Position numbers and translations under genes: made by a program
Source of the DNA: Acholeplasmatales bacterium
GTDB lineage: Bacteria > Bacillota_I > Bacilli_A > Acholeplasmatales > Anaeroplasmataceae
DNA: 7,705 nt
Direction of reading: 5' to 3'
Assembly: GCA_900770055.1 (NCBI GenBank)
Contig: CAAGJD010000013.1
Span: forward strand, 1-7,705
In this document: one piece after another, positions 1 to 6,036 of the stretch
Layout: each line of letters opens with the position of its first letter
Position numbering within the stretch: the stretch's first letter is position 1
The notes under the pieces: model-generated
What the model was told of the DNA's origin: nothing
Databases searched by the model: none
Seen by the model: the letters and a program-made list of their open reading frames with translations, nothing else

Positions 1-1
1 A

Positions 2-439
2 ACAGTACCATTTACTGAAAATACAAAAAAGCTTTTACTTGAGAATTTTAATTTAGTTATTAACACTAATTATGTTGCGGTAATAGTTGATGAAAATGAT
101 AAGGTTGTTTGTTTTGGTCTTACTATACCATCACTTGCAAAAGCACTACAAAAATCAAAAGGACATTTAACGATTCCTGCCTTATTAAGATGCTTAAAAT
201 CAATTAAAAATCCCGAAATTATAGATTTAGCCTTAATAGGAGTCGCACCAGAATATCAAATGAAAGGCGTAGTAACATCACTAATATTAGAAATTATTAA
301 TATGCTTAAAAAAGGTTCTGTTAAGTATGTTGAAACAAACCTTAACCTAGAAACTAATAAAGCAATAATTAATCAGTGGAAAATATTTGATGCAAGACTT
401 CATAAAAAAAGAAGATCATATGTTAAAAAAATACAATAA
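2..439 (+). CDS. Probable GNAT-like N-acetyltransferase, C-terminal part (5' end outside window)
   Basis: An open frame enters from the left edge (145 codons visible) and stops at TAA 437-439. The visible part has alternating beta strands and helices. It includes the stretch IGVAPEYQMKGVVTSLI, which resembles the acetyl-CoA-binding V/I-A-P-x-x-(Q/R)-x-x-G segment of GNAT enzymes. The tail carries NLNLETNKAIINQWKIFD followed by a basic end (HKKRRSYVKK). That tail resembles a family of larger (roughly 370-residue) GNAT-like proteins of unknown substrate that I recall from bacterial genomes, but I cannot name it with certainty. The acyl acceptor cannot be judged from this fragment. The gene is convergent with the TetR gene and ends inside a shared hairpin terminator, so it is not co-transcribed with anything else in the window. 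The reading frame is certain; the family is moderately supported. Confidence 0.7.
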   Translation, partial: TVPFTENTKKLLLENFNLVINTNYVAVIVDENDKVVCFGLTIPSLAKALQKSKGHLTIPALLRCLKSIKNPEIIDLALIGVAPEYQMKGVVTSLILEIINMLKKGSVKYVETNLNLETNKAIINQWKIFDARLHKKRRSYVKKIQ

Positions 440-475
440 AATAAAAATGCATTCAACGAATGCATTTTTATTTTA
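437..475. terminator. Two-way intrinsic terminator between convergent genes
   Basis: A near-perfect hairpin has an 18-bp stem (437-454 paired with 458-475) and a 3-base AAC loop. The core is ATGCATTC/GAATGCAT, flanked by an A-tract on the left and a T-tract on the right, so it gives a U-run on either strand. It overlaps the stop codons of both the acetyltransferase-like gene (+) and the TetR gene (-), and so serves both. Confidence 0.88.
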
Positions 476-974
476 GTATAATATCAATAATTTTATTATC
501 GAAAAAAGCCTTGGTCATTGTTGCTAGCTCTTCAGCAGTTTCTTTTTTACTTTCGCTCCATCTACATAAAAGTGCTGAAAAAATTGAAAATTTTAAATCT
601 AAAAAATATGGATTAGAATAGCTTTCACCACTATATTTTTTAATGCAATTTTTTAATACTGAAGGAATTTGATTAGTTATTATATGAATTAAATCTTTGT
701 GTTTTCCCCAATATTCAAAGAAGAATAATAATTGATTTTTATGTTCTATTCTTTGATTTAAGTATCTAGCATAAAAATAATCTAGCATTACATCTAAAAC
801 ATCAATAACATTTTTAAAATTACGATAAAAGGTTGTCCTTGAAATATTACAGTCGTCCTTTATATCTGTTACTGTTATTTCTGATAATGGTTTTGTAAGT
901 AATAGTCTTCTTAAAGATTTATAGATTAGTTTTTGACTTTCTAAAGCCTTTCTATTCTTTTTAAGTTCAATCAT
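468..974 (-). CDS. TetR/AcrR-family transcriptional regulator
   Basis: The 168-residue protein has a TetR-type DNA-binding domain at residues about 10-57. A helix reads through LIYKSLRRLLLTKPLSEITV, followed by TDIKDDCNISRTTFYRNFKN, the classic helix-turn-helix with its TTFYxxF recognition-helix end. Residues about 58-168 form an all-helical C-terminal ligand/dimer domain. This part is short for the family, whose members are often near 190 residues, and it resembles the small TetR_C types of Bacillota. The ATG start at 972-974 is backed by an AGGTGA ribosome binding site four bases upstream. The gene is divergent from the esterase operon at 1164 and separated from it by about 190 bases, so it is a candidate regulator of that operon or of itself. 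No clear TetR palindrome was found between them. The ligand is unknown. Confidence 0.9.
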   Translation of the reverse strand: MIELKKNRKALESQKLIYKSLRRLLLTKPLSEITVTDIKDDCNISRTTFYRNFKNVIDVLDVMLDYFYARYLNQRIEHKNQLLFFFEYWGKHKDLIHIITNQIPSVLKNCIKKYSGESYSNPYFLDLKFSIFSALLCRWSESKKETAEELATMTKAFFDNKIIDIILK

Positions 975-990
975 AGTATCACCTAAACTT

Positions 991-996
991 ATTATA
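991..996 (-). promoter_or_regulatory. Extended -10 element of the TetR gene promoter
   Basis: On the minus strand the sequence TGTTATAAT gives a perfect TATAAT (996 to 991) preceded by TG plus one base, an extended -10. It lies about 16 bases upstream of the start codon, so the leader is very short. The best-spaced -35 (TAGAAT at 1019-1014, 17-base spacer) is poor, as is often tolerated with an extended -10. Confidence 0.55.
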
Positions 997-1085
997 ACAA
1001 ATTTTATTCTATTATTCTATGACGTATATTTTTAAATTTTTTAATCATTTTTAATTATTAGTAACACATTTGAAAAAAATGCACC

Positions 1086-1096
1086 GAAAACGCTTT
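1086..1096 (+). promoter_or_regulatory. cre-like / LacI-family operator-like element
   Basis: GAAAACGCTTT matches the core of the catabolite responsive element used by CcpA (G-N-A-A-R-C-G-N-W-W-W) and the general CG-centred operator of LacI-family proteins. The outer bases (CC on the left, AT on the right) do not match. It lies about ten bases upstream of the predicted -35 of the carbohydrate-esterase operon, a sensible place for sugar-dependent control. It is a single imperfect match, so the call is tentative. Confidence 0.35.
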
Positions 1097-1105
1097 ATTT
1101 AACTA

Positions 1106-1133
1106 TTTACTATTTATTTAATTGAATTATAAT
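1106..1133 (+). promoter_or_regulatory. Predicted promoter of the esterase operon
   Basis: The -35 candidate TTTACT (1106-1111, 4 of 6 bases) is followed after 16 bases by a perfect -10 TATAAT (1128-1133). Transcription would begin near 1140. That rules out a TTG start at 1122, which lies inside the promoter, and supports the ATG at 1164 as the true start. Confidence 0.55.
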
Positions 1134-1153
1134 CAAATTATGAATAATCTTAT

Positions 1154-1158
1154 GGAGG
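1154..1158 (+). promoter_or_regulatory. Ribosome binding site deciding the start of the first esterase
   Basis: GGAGG lies five bases before the ATG at 1164. The open frame extends further upstream to a TTG at 1122, but only the 1164 start gives a proper lipoprotein signal peptide right at the N-terminus. Confidence 0.8.
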
Positions 1159-1163
1159 ATAAA

Positions 1164-2732
1164 ATGAAAAAAAGATTTATATTTACAGCTTCGTTACTAT
1201 CTTTATTAATGGCATCATGTAGTCAAAATAATAATATATCAGTTAGTTATAATTCAACTATAACTTCAACACCTGGGTCTACAGTTGTAACTAGTAAACC
1301 TACAACTAAACCTACAACTGCACCCACAACAGCACCAACAAGTGCACCAACTATAGCACCTACAGTTGTTCCTACAAGTGCACCAACTATAGCACCAACA
1401 ACTAAACCTACAACAGAACCAACTGTAGAGGTTAAAAAAACTACAATATATCTTGCAGGTGATTCAACTGTTCAAAGTTATAATGATGATCAGTATATTG
1501 CTGGTTGGGGACAATATTTAGATTGGTTCTTAGATGATAATGTTACTGTTGTTAACTGTGCAAAAGGTGGTAGAAGCTCAAGATCATTTATTAATGAAGG
1601 TAGATTATTTGATATTGATAATTCAAGCTTTAGCTTTACATTCACTGAAAACAATGGAAATTCAATTGGTGATGTGATTAAAGAAGGAGATTATTTATTT
1701 ATTCAATTTGGACATAATGATGATAATACAAAGATGGCATCTTCTTACACAACAATTTATGATCGAATGGTACCACTTGGTACAGCAGATTCAGATGGTA
1801 TTTACCCTACAACAGAGGGCATAAAAACTACTACTTCAGAGCTTCCTTCTCAATATACAGATTTAGCTAGTGATAGTGAAGAAGCAAATGCTTTATCAAC
1901 AATCGCTAAATATGGTAGTGAATACTATGCATATGATTGTGGTGGGACATATAAGTGGTTCTTAAAGCTATACATTGATTTTGCTAGAAGTGTTGGTGCA
2001 ACACCTGTACTTGTTACACCAGTAGCAAGAGTAAAATTTGAAAATGGTGTTATTGTTGGTGGAGCTGGTCGCCATGGTGAAAACTTTGCTTACGTTCAAG
2101 CAGTAAGACAATTAGCACAAGAAGAGGATTGCTTGCTGATTGATTTATTTGAAAACAGCAAAGAAATGCTTGAAACTGCAACACTTACTTATGCAAATTA
2201 TTTAATGGCTTTAAAGCCAAACGCATTAACTGGTTCTTGGCCATGTGATTATGATGTTACATATGATAATGCTAGCTTAGGTTATACAGGTATAGAGGCA
2301 ACTCATTATAATAAATATGGTGCCTTCTTACAAGCTGGAAAGGTAGCAGAAGCTATTTTAAAAGATGAAACAACACATAATGAAGGCAAAGAATTATATA
2401 GTTTTAGAGATTTAGTTAAGACTGTTCCTGAAAATTATATTAATCCTTCATATTTAATATCAAAAACTAATATTGCTAATCTAGAGGCTTTATTTGAATT
2501 AGTTAATGTAAAAAATCCTGAATTAGTATATGGTAAGCATACTAAGGTATATTTAGAGATTGAGAAACTTTCTTTAATTGATAAGACTATAGAAAATTAT
2601 GATTTAATTAAAAATAAGTGCGAAGCCATTAGAGATTTATATAATACTGTAAATATCGATGATAGAGAAAGTATTGATAATATCAATACACTAAAGGATT
2701 ATGAAAAATGGCTTTCAGAAAATAAACAATAA
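1164..2732 (+). CDS. SGNH/GDSL esterase lipoprotein, rhamnogalacturonan acetylesterase-like (CE12 type)
   Basis: The 522-residue surface lipoprotein probably deacetylates rhamnogalacturonan in pectin. Residues 1-18 are a signal peptide (MKKR, hydrophobic core) ending in the lipobox MASC, with C19 as lipid anchor. Residues 36-87 are a Thr/Pro-rich spacer of PTTx-type tetrapeptides. The SGNH domain spans about 93-395. It has block I GDST with nucleophile S101, block II GGRSSRS (135-141), block III GHND with N185, and the block V equivalent EATHYN with H381. The usual catalytic Asp three residues before the His is Glu (E378). About 54 residues are inserted between blocks III and the GATPVLVTP strand compared with the downstream paralogue. 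The C-terminal 395-522 is helix-rich and charged, and resembles helical accessory modules of Bacillota surface proteins. It is first in an operon, 15 bases before the second esterase. The SGNH fold is near certain; the substrate is inferred from family likeness. Confidence 0.88.
   Translation: MKKRFIFTASLLSLLMASCSQNNNISVSYNSTITSTPGSTVVTSKPTTKPTTAPTTAPTSAPTIAPTVVPTSAPTIAPTTKPTTEPTVEVKKTTIYLAGDSTVQSYNDDQYIAGWGQYLDWFLDDNVTVVNCAKGGRSSRSFINEGRLFDIDNSSFSFTFTENNGNSIGDVIKEGDYLFIQFGHNDDNTKMASSYTTIYDRMVPLGTADSDGIYPTTEGIKTTTSELPSQYTDLASDSEEANALSTIAKYGSEYYAYDCGGTYKWFLKLYIDFARSVGATPVLVTPVARVKFENGVIVGGAGRHGENFAYVQAVRQLAQEEDCLLIDLFENSKEMLETATLTYANYLMALKPNALTGSWPCDYDVTYDNASLGYTGIEATHYNKYGAFLQAGKVAEAILKDETTHNEGKELYSFRDLVKTVPENYINPSYLISKTNIANLEALFELVNVKNPELVYGKHTKVYLEIEKLSLIDKTIENYDLIKNKCEAIRDLYNTVNIDDRESIDNINTLKDYEKWLSENKQ
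1297..1424 (+). repeat. Thr/Pro tetrapeptide-coding repeat (linker of first esterase)
   Basis: Degenerate 12-base units (CCTACAACT and variants) encode PTTK, PTTA, PTSA, PTIA and similar tetrapeptides. A 23-base stretch at 1338-1360 recurs exactly at 1374-1396, 36 bases or three units later, which points to expansion by unequal pairing or slippage. The encoded segment would be an extended, possibly glycosylated spacer that lifts the catalytic domain away from the membrane. Confidence 0.85.
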
Positions 2733-2738
2733 AAGGAG
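2733..2738 (+). promoter_or_regulatory. Ribosome binding site of second esterase
   Basis: AAGGAG begins right after the stop codon of the first esterase and lies nine bases before the ATG at 2748. This fits translation from a shared transcript; no promoter or terminator is seen in the 15-base gap. Confidence 0.8.
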
Positions 2739-2747
2739 AATTTAAAA

Positions 2748-4520
2748 ATGAAAAAGATAATTAAATTAACATTTATGCTTGGAGGTTGCTTTATGGCTTT
2801 AGCTTCATGTAATGATAACTCTTTAGATTCATCAAAACCAAATTCACAATTAACTCCAACAACTACATCAACTGTTGTTACGACACCTGGGTCTACAGTT
2901 GTAACTAGTTCACCAACAAGTGCTCCTACAACTAAACCTACAACAACACCTACAACTGCTCCTACAACTAAACCTACAGTAGCACCAACAACTGCCCCAA
3001 CTACAACAGGTCCAGTAGTATTAAAGGAAACTGAAGTTTATATTGTTGGTGATTCTACAGTTTCTTCATTTACTGATTCTTATTATTATCCTAGATATGG
3101 ATATGGTACACAATTAAGCTCTTATTTTGATTCAAAAGCTACATTTATTAATTACGCATTATCAGGAAGAAGCTCAAGAAGCTTTATTGAAGAAGCTAAT
3201 TATTCATTATTAAAGTCTGGTTTATCAGAAGGTGATTATCTAATAGTAGGCTTTGGTCATAATGATGAAAAGAGTGATGATGCTGAACGATTTACAGATG
3301 CTTCTAAGGACATTACAGATTCAACATCATTTAAGTATTATTTAAATGAATATTATGTAAAATTAGCTAAAGAAAAAGGTGCTACACCAATTATTTGTAC
3401 TCCTATAGTAAGAGCTAATAGTAGTAATGATTATACTGGTTCATCTGCCCATATTACATCAACAGGTAATTATTCTCAAGCTATTATTGAATTAGGTCAA
3501 GAAGTAAATTGTGATGTAGTAGATTTAACTACTATTACAAAGAATAAATATACTGAGCTTGGTTACTATGAGGCTAAATATTACCATGCAATGACTTCTG
3601 CTAAATATGATACAGATGGAGTAACTGTTATTCCTGATACTAATACAGTTGATAACACCCATTTAAATATTTATGGAGCTAAATTTGTAGCTTATAGCTT
3701 TGCAAATGCTTTAAAAAATACTACAAATGAATTAGGTAATTATGTTTTAGAAGATATAGCTGCACCAACTAAAGAAAATGATTTAGTTTCTAATCCTAAT
3801 TATGTTGTACCTTCTTATGAGGCACCAAATCTTGTAAGCTATACGCCACAATCCATCTTTAAAACAATAACTGAGGGTTGGTATGGTACTGCCTTTGGTG
3901 ATTGTGGTGGTACACCTACATCATCATCAAATGGTTATGTAGCTTCAGAAACTCAAGAAGGAGTATTTAAAGTAGGACAAACAGGAGCTTCTGCAAAAGG
4001 CAAATTTGCAAGTGCTGGTGATGGAATTGCTTATTTATTTAGACAGGTCGATGCTAAATATAATTTCACTATTACTGCTAGTGCTAAAGTAATTAATTCA
4101 GCATCAACTAAACAAGCAGGCTTTGGATTGATGCTTAGAGATGATTGTTATTTAAATCAAAATACAAGTAAAGTAACTATAACAAGTAATTATGTCGCAG
4201 CTGGTATGGTAACAACAGATACAGCAACTAATGTATTATTCTATCGTGAAAACACTGCTTTAATAAAACATGATAATGTTATAAATTCATTATATCAAGT
4301 AGATGATACTGCCGAGCTTTCAATAGAAAGAGTAGGTCAAGTAGTTAAAACTACAGTCGTTTATAAGGGTGTTAAATATACTTATGATAAATATGTTGAT
4401 TTCGATTTCCAAGCAGTAGACAATTCATATATGTATATAGGAATGTTTGCAACACGTGGTACAGTTGTTGAATTTACAAATGTCGTATTTACAATAACAG
4501 GTGAATCACAAGGTGCATAA
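2748..4520 (+). CDS. SGNH/GDSL esterase lipoprotein, rhamnogalacturonan acetylesterase-like, with C-terminal beta-sandwich-like module
   Basis: The 590-residue surface lipoprotein is a paralogue of the gene before it. The signal peptide ends in the lipobox LASC with C21 as lipid anchor. Residues about 36-89 are a Thr/Pro spacer. The SGNH domain spans about 93-330: block I GDST with S103, block II SGRSSRS (139-145), block III GHND with N172, and block V DNTHLN with D302 and H305. All four catalytic blocks are intact, and the spacing fits CE12-type rhamnogalacturonan acetylesterases. A linker (about 331-368) leads to a C-terminal region (about 370-585) rich in beta strands. It contains KFASAGDGIAYLFRQVDA and GFGLMLRDD, a signature I recall from accessory domains of Bacillota pectin-active enzymes, probably a concanavalin-like beta sandwich that binds carbohydrate. 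Operon partner of the upstream esterase; a terminator follows directly. Fold certain, substrate inferred. Confidence 0.9.
   Translation: MKKIIKLTFMLGGCFMALASCNDNSLDSSKPNSQLTPTTTSTVVTTPGSTVVTSSPTSAPTTKPTTTPTTAPTTKPTVAPTTAPTTTGPVVLKETEVYIVGDSTVSSFTDSYYYPRYGYGTQLSSYFDSKATFINYALSGRSSRSFIEEANYSLLKSGLSEGDYLIVGFGHNDEKSDDAERFTDASKDITDSTSFKYYLNEYYVKLAKEKGATPIICTPIVRANSSNDYTGSSAHITSTGNYSQAIIELGQEVNCDVVDLTTITKNKYTELGYYEAKYYHAMTSAKYDTDGVTVIPDTNTVDNTHLNIYGAKFVAYSFANALKNTTNELGNYVLEDIAAPTKENDLVSNPNYVVPSYEAPNLVSYTPQSIFKTITEGWYGTAFGDCGGTPTSSSNGYVASETQEGVFKVGQTGASAKGKFASAGDGIAYLFRQVDAKYNFTITASAKVINSASTKQAGFGLMLRDDCYLNQNTSKVTITSNYVAAGMVTTDTATNVLFYRENTALIKHDNVINSLYQVDDTAELSIERVGQVVKTTVVYKGVKYTYDKYVDFDFQAVDNSYMYIGMFATRGTVVEFTNVVFTITGESQGA
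2910..3009 (+). repeat. Thr/Pro tetrapeptide-coding repeat (linker of second esterase)
   Basis: 12-base units built on CCTACAACT and close variants encode PTSA, PTTK, PTTT, PTTA and PTVA tetrapeptides, the same spacer design as in the first esterase but shorter. The block follows directly on a 27-base stretch shared exactly with the first gene. Confidence 0.85.
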
Positions 4521-4527
4521 AAACGTT

Positions 4528-4556
4528 AAATGCCATATTTTATGGCATTTTTCTTT
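4528..4556 (+). terminator. Intrinsic terminator of the esterase operon
   Basis: The stem AAATGCCATA/TATGGCATTT (4528-4537 with 4541-4550) has ten perfect pairs and a TTT loop, followed by a T-rich run (TTCTTTC). It begins eight bases after the stop of the second esterase and separates the operon from the beta-helix gene. Confidence 0.85.
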
Positions 4557-4573
4557 CATTTATGACAATATTT

Positions 4574-4582
4574 TGCTATAAT
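4574..4582 (+). promoter_or_regulatory. Extended -10 promoter of the beta-helix gene
   Basis: TGCTATAAT gives TG, one base and a perfect TATAAT at 4577-4582. The -35 region is weak (TTCATT at 4555-4560, 16-base spacer). It follows directly on the operon terminator, so this gene is an independent transcription unit. Confidence 0.6.
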
Positions 4583-4593
4583 AGTTTATGTTT

Positions 4594-4599
4594 AAGGAG
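4594..4599 (+). promoter_or_regulatory. Ribosome binding site deciding the start of the beta-helix gene
   Basis: AAGGAG lies eight bases before the ATG at 4608. An alternative in-frame GTG at 4599 overlaps this site and so cannot be the start. Confidence 0.82.
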
Positions 4600-4607
4600 T
4601 GATTTTT

Positions 4608-5453
4608 ATGAAGGTCTATGAGAATGGTACCTATAGCCAAGAGCGTGCATTTTATAATATGGAAAATATTAGGCTTGAGGGCTGTCGATTTGAAGGAGAA
4701 GAAGATGGAGAATCAGCAATAAAGGAATGTAGAAATTTTGAGCTTGTTGATTGTTATATGGATTTAAGATATCCTTTATGGCATGATGATTCTATAAAAT
4801 TAACAAATGTTACAATGACTTCAAATTGCCGTGCTGCTTTATGGTATACAAAAAATGTTATCATTAATAATTCAAATTTATTAGGTATAAAGGCCTTAAG
4901 AGAATGTAGTAATATTGTAATTAATGACACTAAAATTGATTCAATGGAATTTGGATGGAATAGTAAATTAATAAGTGGTAAAAACCTTGAAATAAATGGA
5001 GAATATTTATTCTTTAACGCTACTGATATCAATCTTGATAACATTAAATTTAAAGGAAAATATTCATTTCAATATACGAAAAATATTTTGATTACTAATA
5101 GTGTTTTAGATACTAAGGATGCCTTTTGGCATTCATATAATGTTACAGTTAAGGACTCTATCATAAAGGGTGAATACCTTGCTTGGTATTCAGATAATCT
5201 TACTTTAATAAATTGTAAAATAATTGGTACTCAGCCTTTATGCTATTGTAAGAATTTAAAGCTTATTAACTGTACAATGGAAAAAACTGATCTATCATTT
5301 GAATATTCTGATGTAAATGCAACTATCATAGGCTCAATAGATTCTGTAAAAAATCCTCTATCAGGTTCCATAGAGGCTGATCAAATTGATGATATTATTA
5401 TTACAGATGATGCTGTATACGAGCCTAAATGTAAAATAAATATTAAAAATTAA
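4608..5453 (+). CDS. DUF3737-family right-handed beta-helix-like protein, function unknown
   Basis: The 281-residue protein has no signal peptide or membrane segment, so it is predicted to be cytoplasmic. Nearly the whole chain is made of about 20-residue coils of the form aromatic-x-x-x-N/D-hydrophobic-x-hydrophobic-x-N/D. Examples are PLWHDDSIKLTNVTM (56-70), ALWYTKNVIINNSNL (77-91), SFQYTKNILITNSVL (153-167), DAFWHSYNVTVKDSII (171-186), LAWYSDNLTLINCKI (191-205) and LCYCKNLKLINCTM (211-224). This pattern and the end (FEYSDVNATIIGSIDSVKNP, then SGSIEAD) match what I recall of DUF3737, a conserved Bacillota family without known activity. The stacked-coil pattern suggests a right-handed parallel beta helix of the pectate-lyase type. 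Despite the pectin-linked neighbours, it lacks export signals and has its own promoter, so a pectin role is not supported. Family call from memory; fold inferred. Confidence 0.82.
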   Translation: MKVYENGTYSQERAFYNMENIRLEGCRFEGEEDGESAIKECRNFELVDCYMDLRYPLWHDDSIKLTNVTMTSNCRAALWYTKNVIINNSNLLGIKALRECSNIVINDTKIDSMEFGWNSKLISGKNLEINGEYLFFNATDINLDNIKFKGKYSFQYTKNILITNSVLDTKDAFWHSYNVTVKDSIIKGEYLAWYSDNLTLINCKIIGTQPLCYCKNLKLINCTMEKTDLSFEYSDVNATIIGSIDSVKNPLSGSIEADQIDDIIITDDAVYEPKCKINIKN

Positions 5454-5454
5454 G

Positions 5455-5486
5455 AATAAAACGCAATGAAATCATTGCGTTTTATT
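5455..5486. terminator. Two-way intrinsic terminator between beta-helix gene and kinase remnant
   Basis: A perfect hairpin has a 15-bp stem (5455-5469 with 5472-5486), core ACGCAATGA/TCATTGCGT, an AA at the centre, A-rich on the left and T-rich on the right. It can end transcription from both sides and includes the stop codon of the minus-strand kinase remnant (5482-5484). Confidence 0.88.
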
Positions 5487-5997
5487 TACATAAATCAGAT
5501 AAAGTTTTTATTAATGCCTCAGCTTTAATTGGTTTAGTTAAATAACCATTCATTCCTGATTCTAATGCTGTAATTTTATCTTCCTTAAAATCATTAGCTG
5601 TAAGGGCAATAATTATTGTATTAGCTTTAGCTTTATTTGGTATTTTTCTAATAGCCTTCGTTGCTTCAAAGCCGTTCATTAAAGGCATTTGAATATCCAT
5701 TAAAATAGCATCATAATAGCCCTCTGGCTTTTTTAGAAGCATTTCTACACAGGCTACACCATCATCAACATGTTCAACCAAAAAGCCAACATCCTTAAGT
5801 ATAGTAATTGCGATTTCGGCATTGAATTCATTATCTTCAGCAAGTAATATTCTTTTGTTAAGAAATTGATTTACGTTTATAACGTTATCAATAGAAGAAC
5901 CCTTTTTTGTTTCATTAAGTGCTTTCTTATGAGAAATTGTAAATACTATCCTTGTACCAAATCCAAGTTTACTAGTAATATTAATTGTACCATTCAT
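5482..5997 (-). pseudogene. Remnant of a hybrid sensor histidine kinase: end of ATPase domain plus intact receiver domain
   Basis: The 171-codon open frame starts in the middle of a domain. Residues 1-22 (MNGTINITSKLGFGTRIVFT) are the G2 box and last strand of a histidine-kinase ATPase domain, normally preceded by about 100 residues of HATPase and the phosphorylated-His domain. After a linker (23-47) comes a complete receiver domain (48-171) with acidic pair E54/D55, phosphoacceptor D101 in LMDIQMPLMNG, T133 and K155 (TKP). Upstream the frame is closed at once by TGA two codons before the ATG, and no good ribosome binding site is present. One base out of frame, the preceding codons read R-F-I-D, which would continue as I-D-L-M-N-G if a single T were restored, as expected in intact kinases. 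It is therefore most likely a truncated and frameshifted gene. A free-standing receiver expressed from the internal ATG is possible but less likely. Confidence 0.8.
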
Positions 5998-6036
5998 TAA
6001 TCAATAAATCTCTATATATTGAAAATTAATTTAAAT

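Noticed and set aside
975..1121. TetR operator palindrome around TATGACGTATA
   Set aside because: Only the ACGT core is symmetric and the flanks do not pair, so it is not a convincing operator.
1122..1163. N-terminal extension of the first esterase from a TTG start
   Set aside because: The TTG overlaps the predicted -10 element and has no ribosome binding site. The ATG at 1164 has GGAGG and begins a canonical lipoprotein signal.
1297..1424. CRISPR-like or satellite repeat array
   Set aside because: The repeat is coding, in frame, 12-base periodic and without spacers; it encodes a Thr/Pro linker.
4599..4607. GTG start for the beta-helix protein
   Set aside because: The GTG overlaps the AAGGAG site; the ATG at 4608 has ideal spacing.
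4754..5044. Minus-strand open frame of 96 codons
   Set aside because: It lies wholly inside the well-supported beta-helix gene on the other strand, has no ribosome binding site or recognisable domain, and its composition looks like an antisense shadow.
4608..5453. Pectate lyase or polygalacturonase assignment for the beta-helix protein
   Set aside because: The solenoid pattern alone does not show activity; no signal peptide or recognisable lyase/GH28 catalytic motif is present, and the sequence fits DUF3737 better.
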